Shown one piece after another: positions 7,765-15,486 of a stretch of 64,000 bases of DNA. Positions within the stretch are counted from its first letter, which is position 1, and every line of letters starts with the position of its first letter. Position numbers and translations under genes: made by a program. Origin of the DNA: Bradyrhizobium arachidis (GTDB lineage: Bacteria > Pseudomonadota > Alphaproteobacteria > Rhizobiales > Xanthobacteraceae); the NCBI RefSeq assembly GCF_015291705.1, contig NZ_CP030050.1:7068001-7132000 (forward strand), given 5' to 3'. Below the pieces are notes generated by a model, which had not been told where the DNA came from, searched no databases, and saw nothing but the letters and a program-made list of their open reading frames with translations.

Positions 7765-8868
7765 CTAGACCGCCTGCACCGTCCAGCCGATCAGCTCCCT
7801 GGCGATGCGGGCGAAGGCTGCATCGAACGCTGCGACGGCCGCGGCCGGCTCGACCTTGTCGAGCTTTTCGCTGGCCTCAATGAGCCGCGATGCGACCACC
7901 TTGCCGCTCTTGTCGACGATCCGCGCCGACAGTCCGATCTCGACCCTTGTCTCGCCCTCGGTGGCGATCCGGAAGCGCCTGATGTCGATCAGAAGCTGAT
8001 AGTCCGCTGCCCCGAGTTCGGTCGTGCGCAGCGGCGCATGCGCGATGTCGTAGTTCTCAAAGCTGTCGATGAGCCGCGCCTGCACCAGCTTTGGAATGCT
8101 GTCGGCCCAGAGAAATTCCGCAAAGCCCGGATTGTCCCCGCTGGGCGCGAACAGCATGCGCTGGGTCTGGAGCATCGCGACGGCGGTCGGCTCGGGAATG
8201 GCCAGTGACCCCGAGAGCGTCTTGCCGGCAGGCCCGGGATTTCGCGGCGCGCGCAAATCGTAGGTGACCTTTTGCACAGGCGTTCCGCCCCCCGTCATTT
8301 TCTCGAGCCCCGCTAGGATGCCGTCGATCTTGCCGGTGTTGCGCGCGAGGCCGTCGGAGAATGTCCTGAGGTTGGCGATGGTGTCCTTCAGCGGACCGGA
8401 ATTGTCCTCGAGCACAGTGTCGACCCGCCGCAGCGCGTCGCGCGCGGCCTGCGTCATGCTCTGGCCTGCGCCCGCCTCCGCGATCAAGGTCAGGGGGGCA
8501 CCGGATTTGGCGACGATCATGCCGCCCTCCAGCGTCACCACTGGCACGCCGGTCAGCCCCTGGAAGTCGAGCCCGACCTTGGTGTCGGTGCGCACCGGCG
8601 TCGTCGCGGCCACGGAGATCGTCGCATTGACGAAGCGCGGATTGTCCGGCGCAAGCCCAAGCTGGGTCACCTCACCGACGCGGATGCCATTAAACAGCAC
8701 GCCGGCGCCCACCAGCAGGCCCGGCACAGGTCCCTGGAATTGCACGTGGTAATTCGTGCGCGGGCCGATGCCGCCGGTGTTGTTGAGCCAATAGACGAAG
8801 CCGAATACCGCAACGATCGCGGCCAGCACGAAGCTGCCGATCAGCACGTAGGGAGCGCGGGTTTCCAT
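7765..8868 (-). CDS. MCE-domain protein fused to an ABC auxiliary domain (MlaD-like)
   Basis: This 367-residue protein has one N-terminal membrane anchor (residues about 7-28), an MCE/MlaD lipid-binding domain (GPVPGLLVGAGVLFNGIRVGEV), a helical linker, and from about residue 200 a second domain that looks like the PqiC/ABC_trans_aux outer-membrane-linked lipoprotein fold (LAIPEPTAVAMLQTQRMLF, later YQLLIDIRRFRI). In E. coli these functions are separate proteins. It should carry phospholipids across the periplasm between the permease and the outer membrane. It follows the ATPase gene by three bases in an mlaE-mlaF-mlaD order. Its stop is 124 bases before the FNR gene start. Confidence 0.85.
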   Translation of the reverse strand: METRAPYVLIGSFVLAAIVAVFGFVYWLNNTGGIGPRTNYHVQFQGPVPGLLVGAGVLFNGIRVGEVTQLGLAPDNPRFVNATISVAATTPVRTDTKVGLDFQGLTGVPVVTLEGGMIVAKSGAPLTLIAEAGAGQSMTQAARDALRRVDTVLEDNSGPLKDTIANLRTFSDGLARNTGKIDGILAGLEKMTGGGTPVQKVTYDLRAPRNPGPAGKTLSGSLAIPEPTAVAMLQTQRMLFAPSGDNPGFAEFLWADSIPKLVQARLIDSFENYDIAHAPLRTTELGAADYQLLIDIRRFRIATEGETRVEIGLSARIVDKSGKVVASRLIEASEKLDKVEPAAAVAAFDAAFARIARELIGWTVQAV

Positions 8869-8871
8869 GTC

Positions 8872-9639
8872 TCATCTCATTTCGTGTTGCAGCATCTGCG
8901 AGCGCTTGCCGTGGAAATAAGCGCGCACCCAGGGATGCTCGGATTGCAGCAGCTCGCGCATCGGACCGATCGCGACGATCCTGCCGTCTGCGAGCGCGGC
9001 GACGCGGTCGCAGACGGTGGTGAGGCTGGCGAGATCATGGGTGACCATGAATACGGTGAGCCCCAGAGTCTTTTGCAGGGTCCTGATCAACGCGTCGAAA
9101 TCGCCGGCGGCGATCGGATCGAGGCCGGAGGTCGGCTCGTCCAGGAACAGGATCGGCGGATCGAGCGCGAGCGCGCGCGCCAGCGCCGCGCGCTTGGTCA
9201 TGCCGCCCGATAGCTCCGACGGATATTTGTCGGCATCCTGCGGCCGCAGCCCGACCATCTCGAGCTTGGCGATCGCGATCTCGTCCATCAGCTCCTGCGA
9301 CAGCACCAGATTTTCGCGCAACGGAAACTGGATGTTTTGCCGAACCGTCAACGAGGAGAACAGCGCGCCCTGCTGAAACAGGATACCCCATGTCGTGGCC
9401 GCGCCTTCAGTGCGGCCGCCGATCGGCTGTCCCATGACCTCGATGGTGCCGGCCTGGCGCGGAATGAGGCCGATGATGGTCCGCATCAGCACCGACTTGC
9501 CGCCGCCGGAAGCGCCGACCAGCCCGAGGATCTCGCCGCGGCGGACGTCGAGCGACAGTTGATTGAGCACGGTCTGGCGGCCGAAGCCGACCACGAGGTC
9601 GCGGACGCGGATCGCGAACTCCTCTTGCGTCGCGTCCAT
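8872..9639 (-). CDS. ABC transporter ATP-binding protein (MlaF-like)
   Basis: This is a 255-residue ATPase from ATG 9639. It shows Walker A (GASGGGKSVLM), Q-loop (GILFQQGALFSSLTVRQN), signature (LSGGMTKRAALARALAL) and Walker B with D-loop (ILFLDEPTSGLDP). The signature LSGGM-x-KR and FSSLTVxxN are typical of the lipid-exporting MlaF/MCE subfamily. It energises the inner-membrane lipid transporter. The upstream frame to 9780 is overlap with the permease gene. A GTG at 9645 is an alternative start. Confidence 0.9.
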   Translation of the reverse strand: MDATQEEFAIRVRDLVVGFGRQTVLNQLSLDVRRGEILGLVGASGGGKSVLMRTIIGLIPRQAGTIEVMGQPIGGRTEGAATTWGILFQQGALFSSLTVRQNIQFPLRENLVLSQELMDEIAIAKLEMVGLRPQDADKYPSELSGGMTKRAALARALALDPPILFLDEPTSGLDPIAAGDFDALIRTLQKTLGLTVFMVTHDLASLTTVCDRVAALADGRIVAIGPMRELLQSEHPWVRAYFHGKRSQMLQHEMR

Positions 9640-9641
9640 CG

Positions 9642-10778
9642 TCACATTCCGATCGCGGCGAAGAAGATCGCGAACAGGCCGTCGAGCACGATCACGAGGA
9701 AAATCGACTTCACCACCGACGTCGTGGTCTGCCGTCCCAGCGACTCGGCGCTGCCCTTCACGCGGAGCCCCTCGCTGCACGCAACGATCCCGATCACCAG
9801 CGTCATGAACGGCGCCTTGAGGATCCCCACCTCGAAATGGGTGACGGAGATCGCCTCATGCAGCCGCGCGATGTAGATCGCCGGCCCCATGTCGCCATAG
9901 AACTGCGCGACCAGCCCACCGCCATAGAGTGCCGCGATCGAACCGATGAAAGCGAGGATCGGCAGCGCAATGACGAGGGCGGCAACGCGCGGCAGGATCA
10001 GGACGTGGACGGGATCGAGGCCCATGGTCGAGAGCGCGTCGATCTCCTCCCGCATCTTCATGGAGCCGAGCTCGGCGGTGTAGGCGCTGCCTGACCGCCC
10101 CGCGACCATGATGGCGACGATCAGGACGCCGAGTTCGCGCAGCACCAGGATGCCGACCATGTCGACGGTGTAGGATTCCGCGCCGAACCTGCGGAAATGA
10201 AAGAAGCCCTGCTGGGCGATGATGGCGCCGATCAGGAAGGTGATCAGCACGATGATGGGAATGGCCTGCCAGCCGATGCGGTAGAGCTGGTAGACCAGGG
10301 ACGTCAGCCGCAGCGACCGTGGCCGGCGCAGCACGCCGATCACGGCCATGAACAATGCGCCGAGCATTTGCAGGAAGATCGTGATGTCTTCACGCGCCCC
10401 GACCGTGGATTTGCCGAGATCGCCCAGCCTGAGCAGAACCGGATTTGGCGCAGGCGCAGGCGGTGGCGTGTGGCGGTTGACCTGGCGCACCTCGTCCATC
10501 AGGCCGCTGAAATGATCGGCGACGCCGACGAACTCCGCCGATCTGCCGGATGATGCGGCCCGGCGTGACAGCTTCTCCAGGACCCAGGCGCCGAGCGTGT
10601 CGAGCGCACTGACGCCCGACATGTCGAGCGTCACGGCTGCCGATCGATCGACATCCGCCCCGACCGAGCGGGAGAGCGTTTCAAGCGTCGACACATTGGC
10701 TGCGGTCCAGGGCCCTTCCGGGCGCAGGTTCAGCGCATCGCCGGAGGGCGTTGCCAGCAACAGCGGTTCGGTGCTCAC
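9642..10778 (-). CDS. MlaE-family lipid permease with N-terminal STAS domain
   Basis: This 378-residue protein begins with a STAS-like domain (residues about 1-100, VTLDMSGVSALDTLGAWVLEKL), followed by the five-helix MlaE permease with the family hallmarks GxxxAxQG (GAIIAQQGFFHFRRFGA), VLRELGVLIVAIMVAGRSGSAYTAELGSM and EALSTM-like EEIDALSTMGLDP. In E. coli the STAS protein MlaB is separate, so this is the fused form known in alphaproteobacteria. It starts the mlaE-mlaF-mlaD operon. Two TTGA-N6-TCAA boxes lie between it and the divergent gene at 10953; the nearer is centred 75 bases upstream. Confidence 0.9.
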   Translation of the reverse strand: MSTEPLLLATPSGDALNLRPEGPWTAANVSTLETLSRSVGADVDRSAAVTLDMSGVSALDTLGAWVLEKLSRRAASSGRSAEFVGVADHFSGLMDEVRQVNRHTPPPAPAPNPVLLRLGDLGKSTVGAREDITIFLQMLGALFMAVIGVLRRPRSLRLTSLVYQLYRIGWQAIPIIVLITFLIGAIIAQQGFFHFRRFGAESYTVDMVGILVLRELGVLIVAIMVAGRSGSAYTAELGSMKMREEIDALSTMGLDPVHVLILPRVAALVIALPILAFIGSIAALYGGGLVAQFYGDMGPAIYIARLHEAISVTHFEVGILKAPFMTLVIGIVACSEGLRVKGSAESLGRQTTTSVVKSIFLVIVLDGLFAIFFAAIGM

Positions 10779-10846
10779 GCTTCACCTCATCGGGACAACC
10801 GGTCCCTATTCGACCGGCATTTCTAGGCCAGGGTGTGACGGCCGGT

Positions 10847-10860
10847 TTGACCTGTCTCAA
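10847..10860. promoter_or_regulatory. FNR/FixK-like box, mla side
   Basis: The site reads TTGACCTGTCTCAA, keeping TTGA-N6-TCAA with one weak half. It is centred 75 bases before the permease start and probably serves the mla operon. Confidence 0.6.
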
Positions 10861-10882
10861 GACCGGGATCGCGCGCCGCCTC

Positions 10883-10896
10883 TTGACTCAAATCAA
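10883..10896. promoter_or_regulatory. FNR/FixK box, yqjD-like side
   Basis: The site reads TTGACTCAAATCAA, one base off consensus, centred 63 bases before the ATG at 10953 and 36 bases from the neighbouring box. One box for each divergent promoter is the simplest reading. Confidence 0.75.
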
Positions 10897-10952
10897 CCGC
10901 AGCCGCGCTGGCGGCCCTAAGTTCCTTCTGTATTCAATGGAGACCGAGATCC

Positions 10953-11228
10953 ATGTTCGACAGCGACAGGATGAGCGACGAGCTTCGCGCACTGAAAGTG
11001 GACGTCACGCGCCTCCTGGGCACCGCCGGCGAGGAAATGTTCGACAGCTCGAAAGAACGGGCTGAAGCTCTCGCCGATCAGATCAAGGCCGCGCTTGCCG
11101 AGCTCGGCGAGACCGTCAGCGACGAGCAGGAGCAGCTTCAGGGCCTGGTTGCTGATCGCCCGATCACGTCGCTTGCCTCGGCTTTCGCGCTCGGCGTGGT
11201 CGTCGGCTTCATGCTGAGGAGACACTAG
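10953..11228 (+). CDS. YqjD/ElaB-like (DUF883) membrane-anchored small protein
   Basis: This 91-residue protein is an amphipathic, charged helix (residues about 5-68) followed by a short hydrophobic C-terminal anchor ending GVVVGFMLRRH. The closing GF-hydrophobic-RR pattern is typical of ElaB/YqjD/YgaM proteins, which tether ribosomes to the inner membrane in stationary-phase E. coli. The next gene starts immediately after its stop and resembles YqjE, reproducing the yqjD-yqjE order. An FNR box is centred 63 bases upstream, consistent with induction at low oxygen. Confidence 0.75.
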   Translation: MFDSDRMSDELRALKVDVTRLLGTAGEEMFDSSKERAEALADQIKAALAELGETVSDEQEQLQGLVADRPITSLASAFALGVVVGFMLRRH

Positions 11229-11717
11229 GTGAATACGGAAAATATGGTCAAACACCTGCGCGTACTCTGGCGTACCGACAGGATCGTTGCGGACATCAGG
11301 CTGCGCCATCTGCTGACGGGCCTCGGCCTCCGCGCCTTTGCGGCTCTGATCGCTGCATTCGGGCTGCTGATGCTGGAGCTGTCGGCCTATTTCGCGCTGG
11401 TCCAGATCTGGAGCGCCATCGCGGCGGCGGCCATTCTCGGGGCCGTCAATTTCCTCATCGCCGGGATTCTCTTCGTCATCGCCGGTCGTCCTCCGTCCGG
11501 CCGTGACATCGAGCTCGCCAACGAGATCCACGGCGCATCCATCGAGGCGCTTCAGATCGAGGCGCGCGCGCTTCAGGCCCAGGTGTCAGGCGCGGTTCAC
11601 CATCCGCTCAGCACAATCGTTCCGGTGCTGGTGCCGCTGATCGCGATCATCGTCAAGAGCCTGCGGAAAACGGCCAACGAGTCCGCCAGTGCAACGTCGG
11701 CCGAGGCGCGCTCCTAG
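11229..11717 (+). CDS. YqjE/holin-superfamily-like two-helix membrane protein
   Basis: This 162-residue protein starts at GTG 11229, directly after the previous stop, with a GAGGAGACAC ribosome site inside the previous gene. Two hydrophobic helices (about residues 33-55 and 60-83) are joined by a short turn; a third hydrophobic stretch (about 128-140) precedes a polar tail. The arrangement resembles YqjE and the phage-holin-superfamily proteins annotated beside DUF883 genes. Its stop overlaps the stop of the convergent PatZ-like gene by four bases. Function is unknown; a shared membrane role with the upstream protein is inferred. Confidence 0.7.
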   Translation: MNTENMVKHLRVLWRTDRIVADIRLRHLLTGLGLRAFAALIAAFGLLMLELSAYFALVQIWSAIAAAAILGAVNFLIAGILFVIAGRPPSGRDIELANEIHGASIEALQIEARALQAQVSGAVHHPLSTIVPVLVPLIAIIVKSLRKTANESASATSAEARS

Positions 11718-14410
11718 CGAAGCTTCAGCCGAACGTCGCAAATCTCCGGCTCGGTCGGGTCCGGCTTCACCTCGAAGCCGAGCTGCCGGCACATGTCGAG
11801 CATCGTGGTGTTCTCCTGAAGCACATCGCCCGAGATGGTCTTCAGCCCTTCCGACTTCGCGTAGTCGATGATCAGCTGCATCAGCGTCCATCCGAGCCCC
11901 CTGCCCTTGAGATCGGAGCGCAGCAGGATCGCATATTCGCCGCTCTCATAGACCGAGTCCGAATGGAGCCGGACCACGCCGACCATCTCGTTGGTCGCCT
12001 CGTCGAACGCGATGAAGGCCATGGCACGCGCATAGTCGAGCTGGGTCAGCCGCGCGATGAATTCGTGGGTGAACTCCTTCATCGGCGCGAAGAAGCGCAG
12101 GCGGAGGTCGTGCTGAGTGACATGACGCAGGAATTCGTGGATGGTCGGCTCGTCCTCGGGACGCAACGGACGCACGAAGATGCGCCAGTCGTCCTTGAGC
12201 ACGAGGCGGCGCTCCCATTGTGACGGGTAGGCGCGAACGGCGAAATTGGCGGGTCCTGAACCGGCGAATTTGCGCTGCGGCGGCCCCACCGCGACGCGGG
12301 CATCGACCGCGGTCACGCCGGTCTCATCCGCGAGCAGCGGATTGATGTCGAACTCTCGTATCTCGGGAATGTCGGCCGCCATCTGGGCCAGCTTGACCAG
12401 CACCATGGCGACGGCATCCTGCTTCACCGCAGGTACGTCCCGATAGGCCTTCAGCAGACGCGAGACGCGGGTACGCTCGATCAGGTCACGGGCCAGTTGC
12501 AGATCGAGCGGCGGCAGCGCCAGCGCCTTGTCGTTGATGATCTCCACCGCCGTCCCGCCCCGGCCGAACACGACGACGGAGCCGAAGGTGGGATCGTCGG
12601 CAAGCCCGAGGATCAGCTCGCGCGCCTTGGCCTTGACCACCATGGCCTGCACGATGACGCCCTCGATGCGGGCTTCGGGACGCAGCTTCCTCGCCCGGGC
12701 GAGAATGTCGGTCGCCGCCGCGCGCACCGCCTCCGGCGTGGTCAGATTGAGCACGACGCCGCCGACATCCGACTTGTGGGTGATGTCGCGCGACATGATC
12801 TTCAGCACGACGGTCGCGCCTTGCGCGAACACTTCATTCGCACGAGCCACCGCATGCTCGACATCACCGGCGGCATAGGTCGGCACCATCGCGATGTCGT
12901 AGGCTTCGAGCAGGTGCTTGATCTCGACGGGCTCGAGCCATTTGCGGCCGTCGGCGATCGCCGCGGTGACGATCTGCCTGGCGGCCCGGGCATCGGGCAC
13001 GAACGTGTCGGGCATCGCCGGCGGAACCTCGCTCAGCTCCTCCACCACTTCGCGATGCCTCACGAGATGCATGAAGCCGCGCACGGCATCATCTTCGGTC
13101 GGGTAGTTCGGAACACCGGCGCCGGAGAGCGCCTGACTGATGCTCTGATCGGCGCCAACCCAGGCGGCCAGCACGGGCTTGGCCCATCGGCCCTGCTGCT
13201 TACGGTACTTGCCGACCAGCTCCGTCACCGTCGCTGCGATGTCGGCGGCCGAGGCGATCGCGGTCTGCACATTGAGGACGAGGACCGCGTCGTTGTCGGA
13301 ATCGGCGAGCAGCACCTCCAGCGCCGCGGCATAGCGCGCGGCATCGGCATCGCCGACGATATCGACGGGATTTGCGCCTGACCAGGTCGGCGGCAACACC
13401 GCATCGAGCTTCGCGCGAGCGTCGGCCGAGATGGATGCGGGAATTCCATCGAGCTCCACCAGCCGATCGATGGCGAGAACGCCGATGCCGCCGCCATTGG
13501 TCAGGATGGCAAGGCGCTTTCCGGCCGGCGATTCGACGCGGCCGAGCGTTTCGGCACAGTCGAACAGCTCGCGCAGATCGGAGACCCGCAGCACGCCCGC
13601 GCGGCGGAACGCCGCGTCATAAACGGCGTCTGCGCCGGCGAGCGCGCCGGTATGGGTGGCCGCGGCTTTCGCCCCCTGCGCCATGCGGCCGGACTTCACC
13701 ACGACGACCGGCTTCACCCGTGCCGCGGCGCGCGCCGCGGACATGAATTTGCGGGCATCCTTGATGGCCTCGATATAGAGCAGGATCGCGCGGGTCTTGT
13801 AATCCATCGCGAAATGATCGAGCAGGTCGGCAATGTCGACGTCGATCTGATCGCCGATCGTGACGATGCCGGAGAAGCCGACGCCGCGCTGCGCGGCCCA
13901 ATCGACCATGCCCGCCGCGATGGCGCCCGATTGCGAGATCAGCGCGAGATTTCCCGCCCCCGGCATGTGCGCGGCGAAGCTGGCATTGAGGCTTACGGCA
14001 GGCATCATGATGCCGAGGCAGTTCGGCCCGATCAGCCGCATGCCGAATTTACGGGCCGCGGCGATGGCTTCCTCTTGCAGCGATCCCGGTCCATGACCAA
14101 GCCCGGCCGAGACGATCAGCGCGCCGGCCGAGCCGCGACGTCCCGCCTGGTCGATGATGCCGGGAACCTCGCGCGCCGGCGCGGTGATCACCACGAGCTC
14201 GGGGACGAAAGGCAGCTTGTTCAGATTTTTCACCGCCGCAATGCCGGCAATCTCGGCATGGCGCGGATTGACGAGGCCGAACTGCCCCTTGAATTCCGCC
14301 TTGCGGATGTTCTCCAGAACGGCGCGCCCCACTGAGACCGGGCGGGCGCTCGCACCGACGAGCGCGACCGAACGTGGCGACAGCAGATTCTTCAGGCGAT
14401 AGGTGGACAT
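11714..14410 (-). CDS. Acyl-CoA synthetase (NDP-forming) fused to GNAT acetyltransferase, PatZ-like
   Basis: This 898-residue protein matches the length and domain order of PatZ/Pka: CoA-binding domain at the N-terminus (LLSPRSVALVGASARPVSVG), succinyl-CoA-ligase-like domains (ALISQSGAIAAGM), an ATP-grasp domain (residues about 490-700) and a C-terminal GNAT domain (about 735-898; VGVVRLHSDSV, then LKGRGLGWTLMQLIIDYAK with the acetyl-CoA loop). Such enzymes acetylate lysines, for example of acetyl-CoA synthetase. The AATHTGALAGAD motif keeps a His at the position that is phosphorylated in ADP-forming acetyl-CoA synthetases; I recall that the Salmonella enzyme has lost it, so residual synthetase activity is possible here. 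It lies 68 bases after the Usp gene and is probably cotranscribed. Confidence 0.88.
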   Translation of the reverse strand: MSTYRLKNLLSPRSVALVGASARPVSVGRAVLENIRKAEFKGQFGLVNPRHAEIAGIAAVKNLNKLPFVPELVVITAPAREVPGIIDQAGRRGSAGALIVSAGLGHGPGSLQEEAIAAARKFGMRLIGPNCLGIMMPAVSLNASFAAHMPGAGNLALISQSGAIAAGMVDWAAQRGVGFSGIVTIGDQIDVDIADLLDHFAMDYKTRAILLYIEAIKDARKFMSAARAAARVKPVVVVKSGRMAQGAKAAATHTGALAGADAVYDAAFRRAGVLRVSDLRELFDCAETLGRVESPAGKRLAILTNGGGIGVLAIDRLVELDGIPASISADARAKLDAVLPPTWSGANPVDIVGDADAARYAAALEVLLADSDNDAVLVLNVQTAIASAADIAATVTELVGKYRKQQGRWAKPVLAAWVGADQSISQALSGAGVPNYPTEDDAVRGFMHLVRHREVVEELSEVPPAMPDTFVPDARAARQIVTAAIADGRKWLEPVEIKHLLEAYDIAMVPTYAAGDVEHAVARANEVFAQGATVVLKIMSRDITHKSDVGGVVLNLTTPEAVRAAATDILARARKLRPEARIEGVIVQAMVVKAKARELILGLADDPTFGSVVVFGRGGTAVEIINDKALALPPLDLQLARDLIERTRVSRLLKAYRDVPAVKQDAVAMVLVKLAQMAADIPEIREFDINPLLADETGVTAVDARVAVGPPQRKFAGSGPANFAVRAYPSQWERRLVLKDDWRIFVRPLRPEDEPTIHEFLRHVTQHDLRLRFFAPMKEFTHEFIARLTQLDYARAMAFIAFDEATNEMVGVVRLHSDSVYESGEYAILLRSDLKGRGLGWTLMQLIIDYAKSEGLKTISGDVLQENTTMLDMCRQLGFEVKPDPTEPEICDVRLKLR

Positions 14411-14478
14411 GACAGCAAATGCGCCCGGCCGCTAGTGGTTCCGATGGTTGAAGGTCAGGTCGAAAGACTGGTCCGCGC

Positions 14479-15318
14479 CTAGTAGGAGATCATAACCCAG
14501 CACGGTGGCTCGCCAATGACGGTCTTTGTCACACCGCCCCACACGATCTCGTTCAGGCGCGAATGATGGTAGGCGCCCATCACGATGGCGTCGATGGCAT
14601 GGGAATTCGCCCAGCTTCCGAGCACCTTTCCGGTCGAGCTGCCTCCGCCCTCCGTCGTTTCGAACGTGGCGTGGATCCCATGTTCCCTGAGATGATCGAC
14701 GAGACTCATGCCGGATTGGGCGATCGCCTCGGTCTTGTCGTCCGTCACCGTGAGCACCCGTACGGACGCAGCGGCCTGAAGTATGGGCAACGCGTCACCG
14801 ACGGCCCGTGCGGCACGGGCGGAGTGATCCCAGGCAATCATGACATTCTCGAATTCCGGTCGCAGCTCGTCCACATGCTGTTCCGGGCAGAGCAGCAGCG
14901 GCCGGCCCGATTCGAACAGGAGCGCTTCAATGATGTGCTCCGTTCGGCTGTCATGCGGCTTTACAGGGACCAGGGTGAGGTCGGCAAAGCGCGCATGCTC
15001 GGCCAGGGTCAAGGCGAGCTGGTCTGCCGGCACCTTGGCCGATCGGCTCTGGGCGCGAACGTTGGCGCGGGCGGCTGCATGGCTGAAGGCGCTGATGAGT
15101 TGCTCCGTGTCGCCCAGCTCGATCGAACCGCTGGCCTCCGGGGGCTCCGGATCGCCGGGGCGTATGACTTTCGGCCGCACGAAAACTTCGTCCTCAAGCG
15201 CGAGCGCGGTGATCCTGGCGCCGAGGTCGGCGGTCACCGCCACGCATTTCTCGATCGCTGCGAGCGTCGGCCCGCGCGGCTGGCCTACAAGCGGCAGAAA
15301 GACATCCTTGATGGGCAT
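14479..15318 (-). CDS. Universal stress protein, tandem-domain type
   Basis: This 279-residue protein is about twice the length of a single Usp domain. The second half carries the nucleotide-binding pattern MGAYHHSRLNEIVWGGVTKT, a variant of G-x2-G-x9-G-S/T, preceded by AIDAIVMGAY; the first half (DVFLPLVG... DLTLVPVKPHD) is a degenerate copy. Usp proteins of this type are induced by oxygen limitation in several bacteria. It starts at ATG 15318 behind AAGGAGAATCCCG. An FNR-like box is centred 54 bases before the ATG. It leads a two-gene unit with the PatZ-like gene. Confidence 0.87.
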   Translation of the reverse strand: MPIKDVFLPLVGQPRGPTLAAIEKCVAVTADLGARITALALEDEVFVRPKVIRPGDPEPPEASGSIELGDTEQLISAFSHAAARANVRAQSRSAKVPADQLALTLAEHARFADLTLVPVKPHDSRTEHIIEALLFESGRPLLLCPEQHVDELRPEFENVMIAWDHSARAARAVGDALPILQAAASVRVLTVTDDKTEAIAQSGMSLVDHLREHGIHATFETTEGGGSSTGKVLGSWANSHAIDAIVMGAYHHSRLNEIVWGGVTKTVIGEPPCWVMISY

Positions 15319-15365
15319 CGGGATTCTCCTTGCCGGTTAGGATACGCTGCCTTTCGTCGGGACCC

Positions 15366-15379
15366 TTGATCCTTCTCAA
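15366..15379. promoter_or_regulatory. FNR/FixK-like box, usp side
   Basis: The site reads TTGATCCTTCTCAA, one perfect and one weaker half-site, centred 54 bases before the Usp start on the minus strand. Confidence 0.65.
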
Positions 15380-15407
15380 GGCAGGAACCAGCCGCCGACG
15401 GCGCGCC

Positions 15408-15421
15408 TTGATTGATGTCAA
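15408..15421. promoter_or_regulatory. FNR/FixK-like box, kinase side
   Basis: The site reads TTGATTGATGTCAA, one base off consensus, centred 72 bases before the proposed ATG 15487. With the neighbouring box it gives one site per divergent promoter. Confidence 0.65.
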
Positions 15422-15486
15422 GGACTGGCCGCGATCCGGCTCTAAGGGTTAGCTTGGCGCTTCAGCGTTCGCCGACCTATCGGGAC

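Noticed and set aside
12497..13381. Plus-strand open frame of 294 codons
   Set aside because: Antisense to the PatZ-like gene; composition is His/Asp/Arg-rich as expected for a shadow frame.
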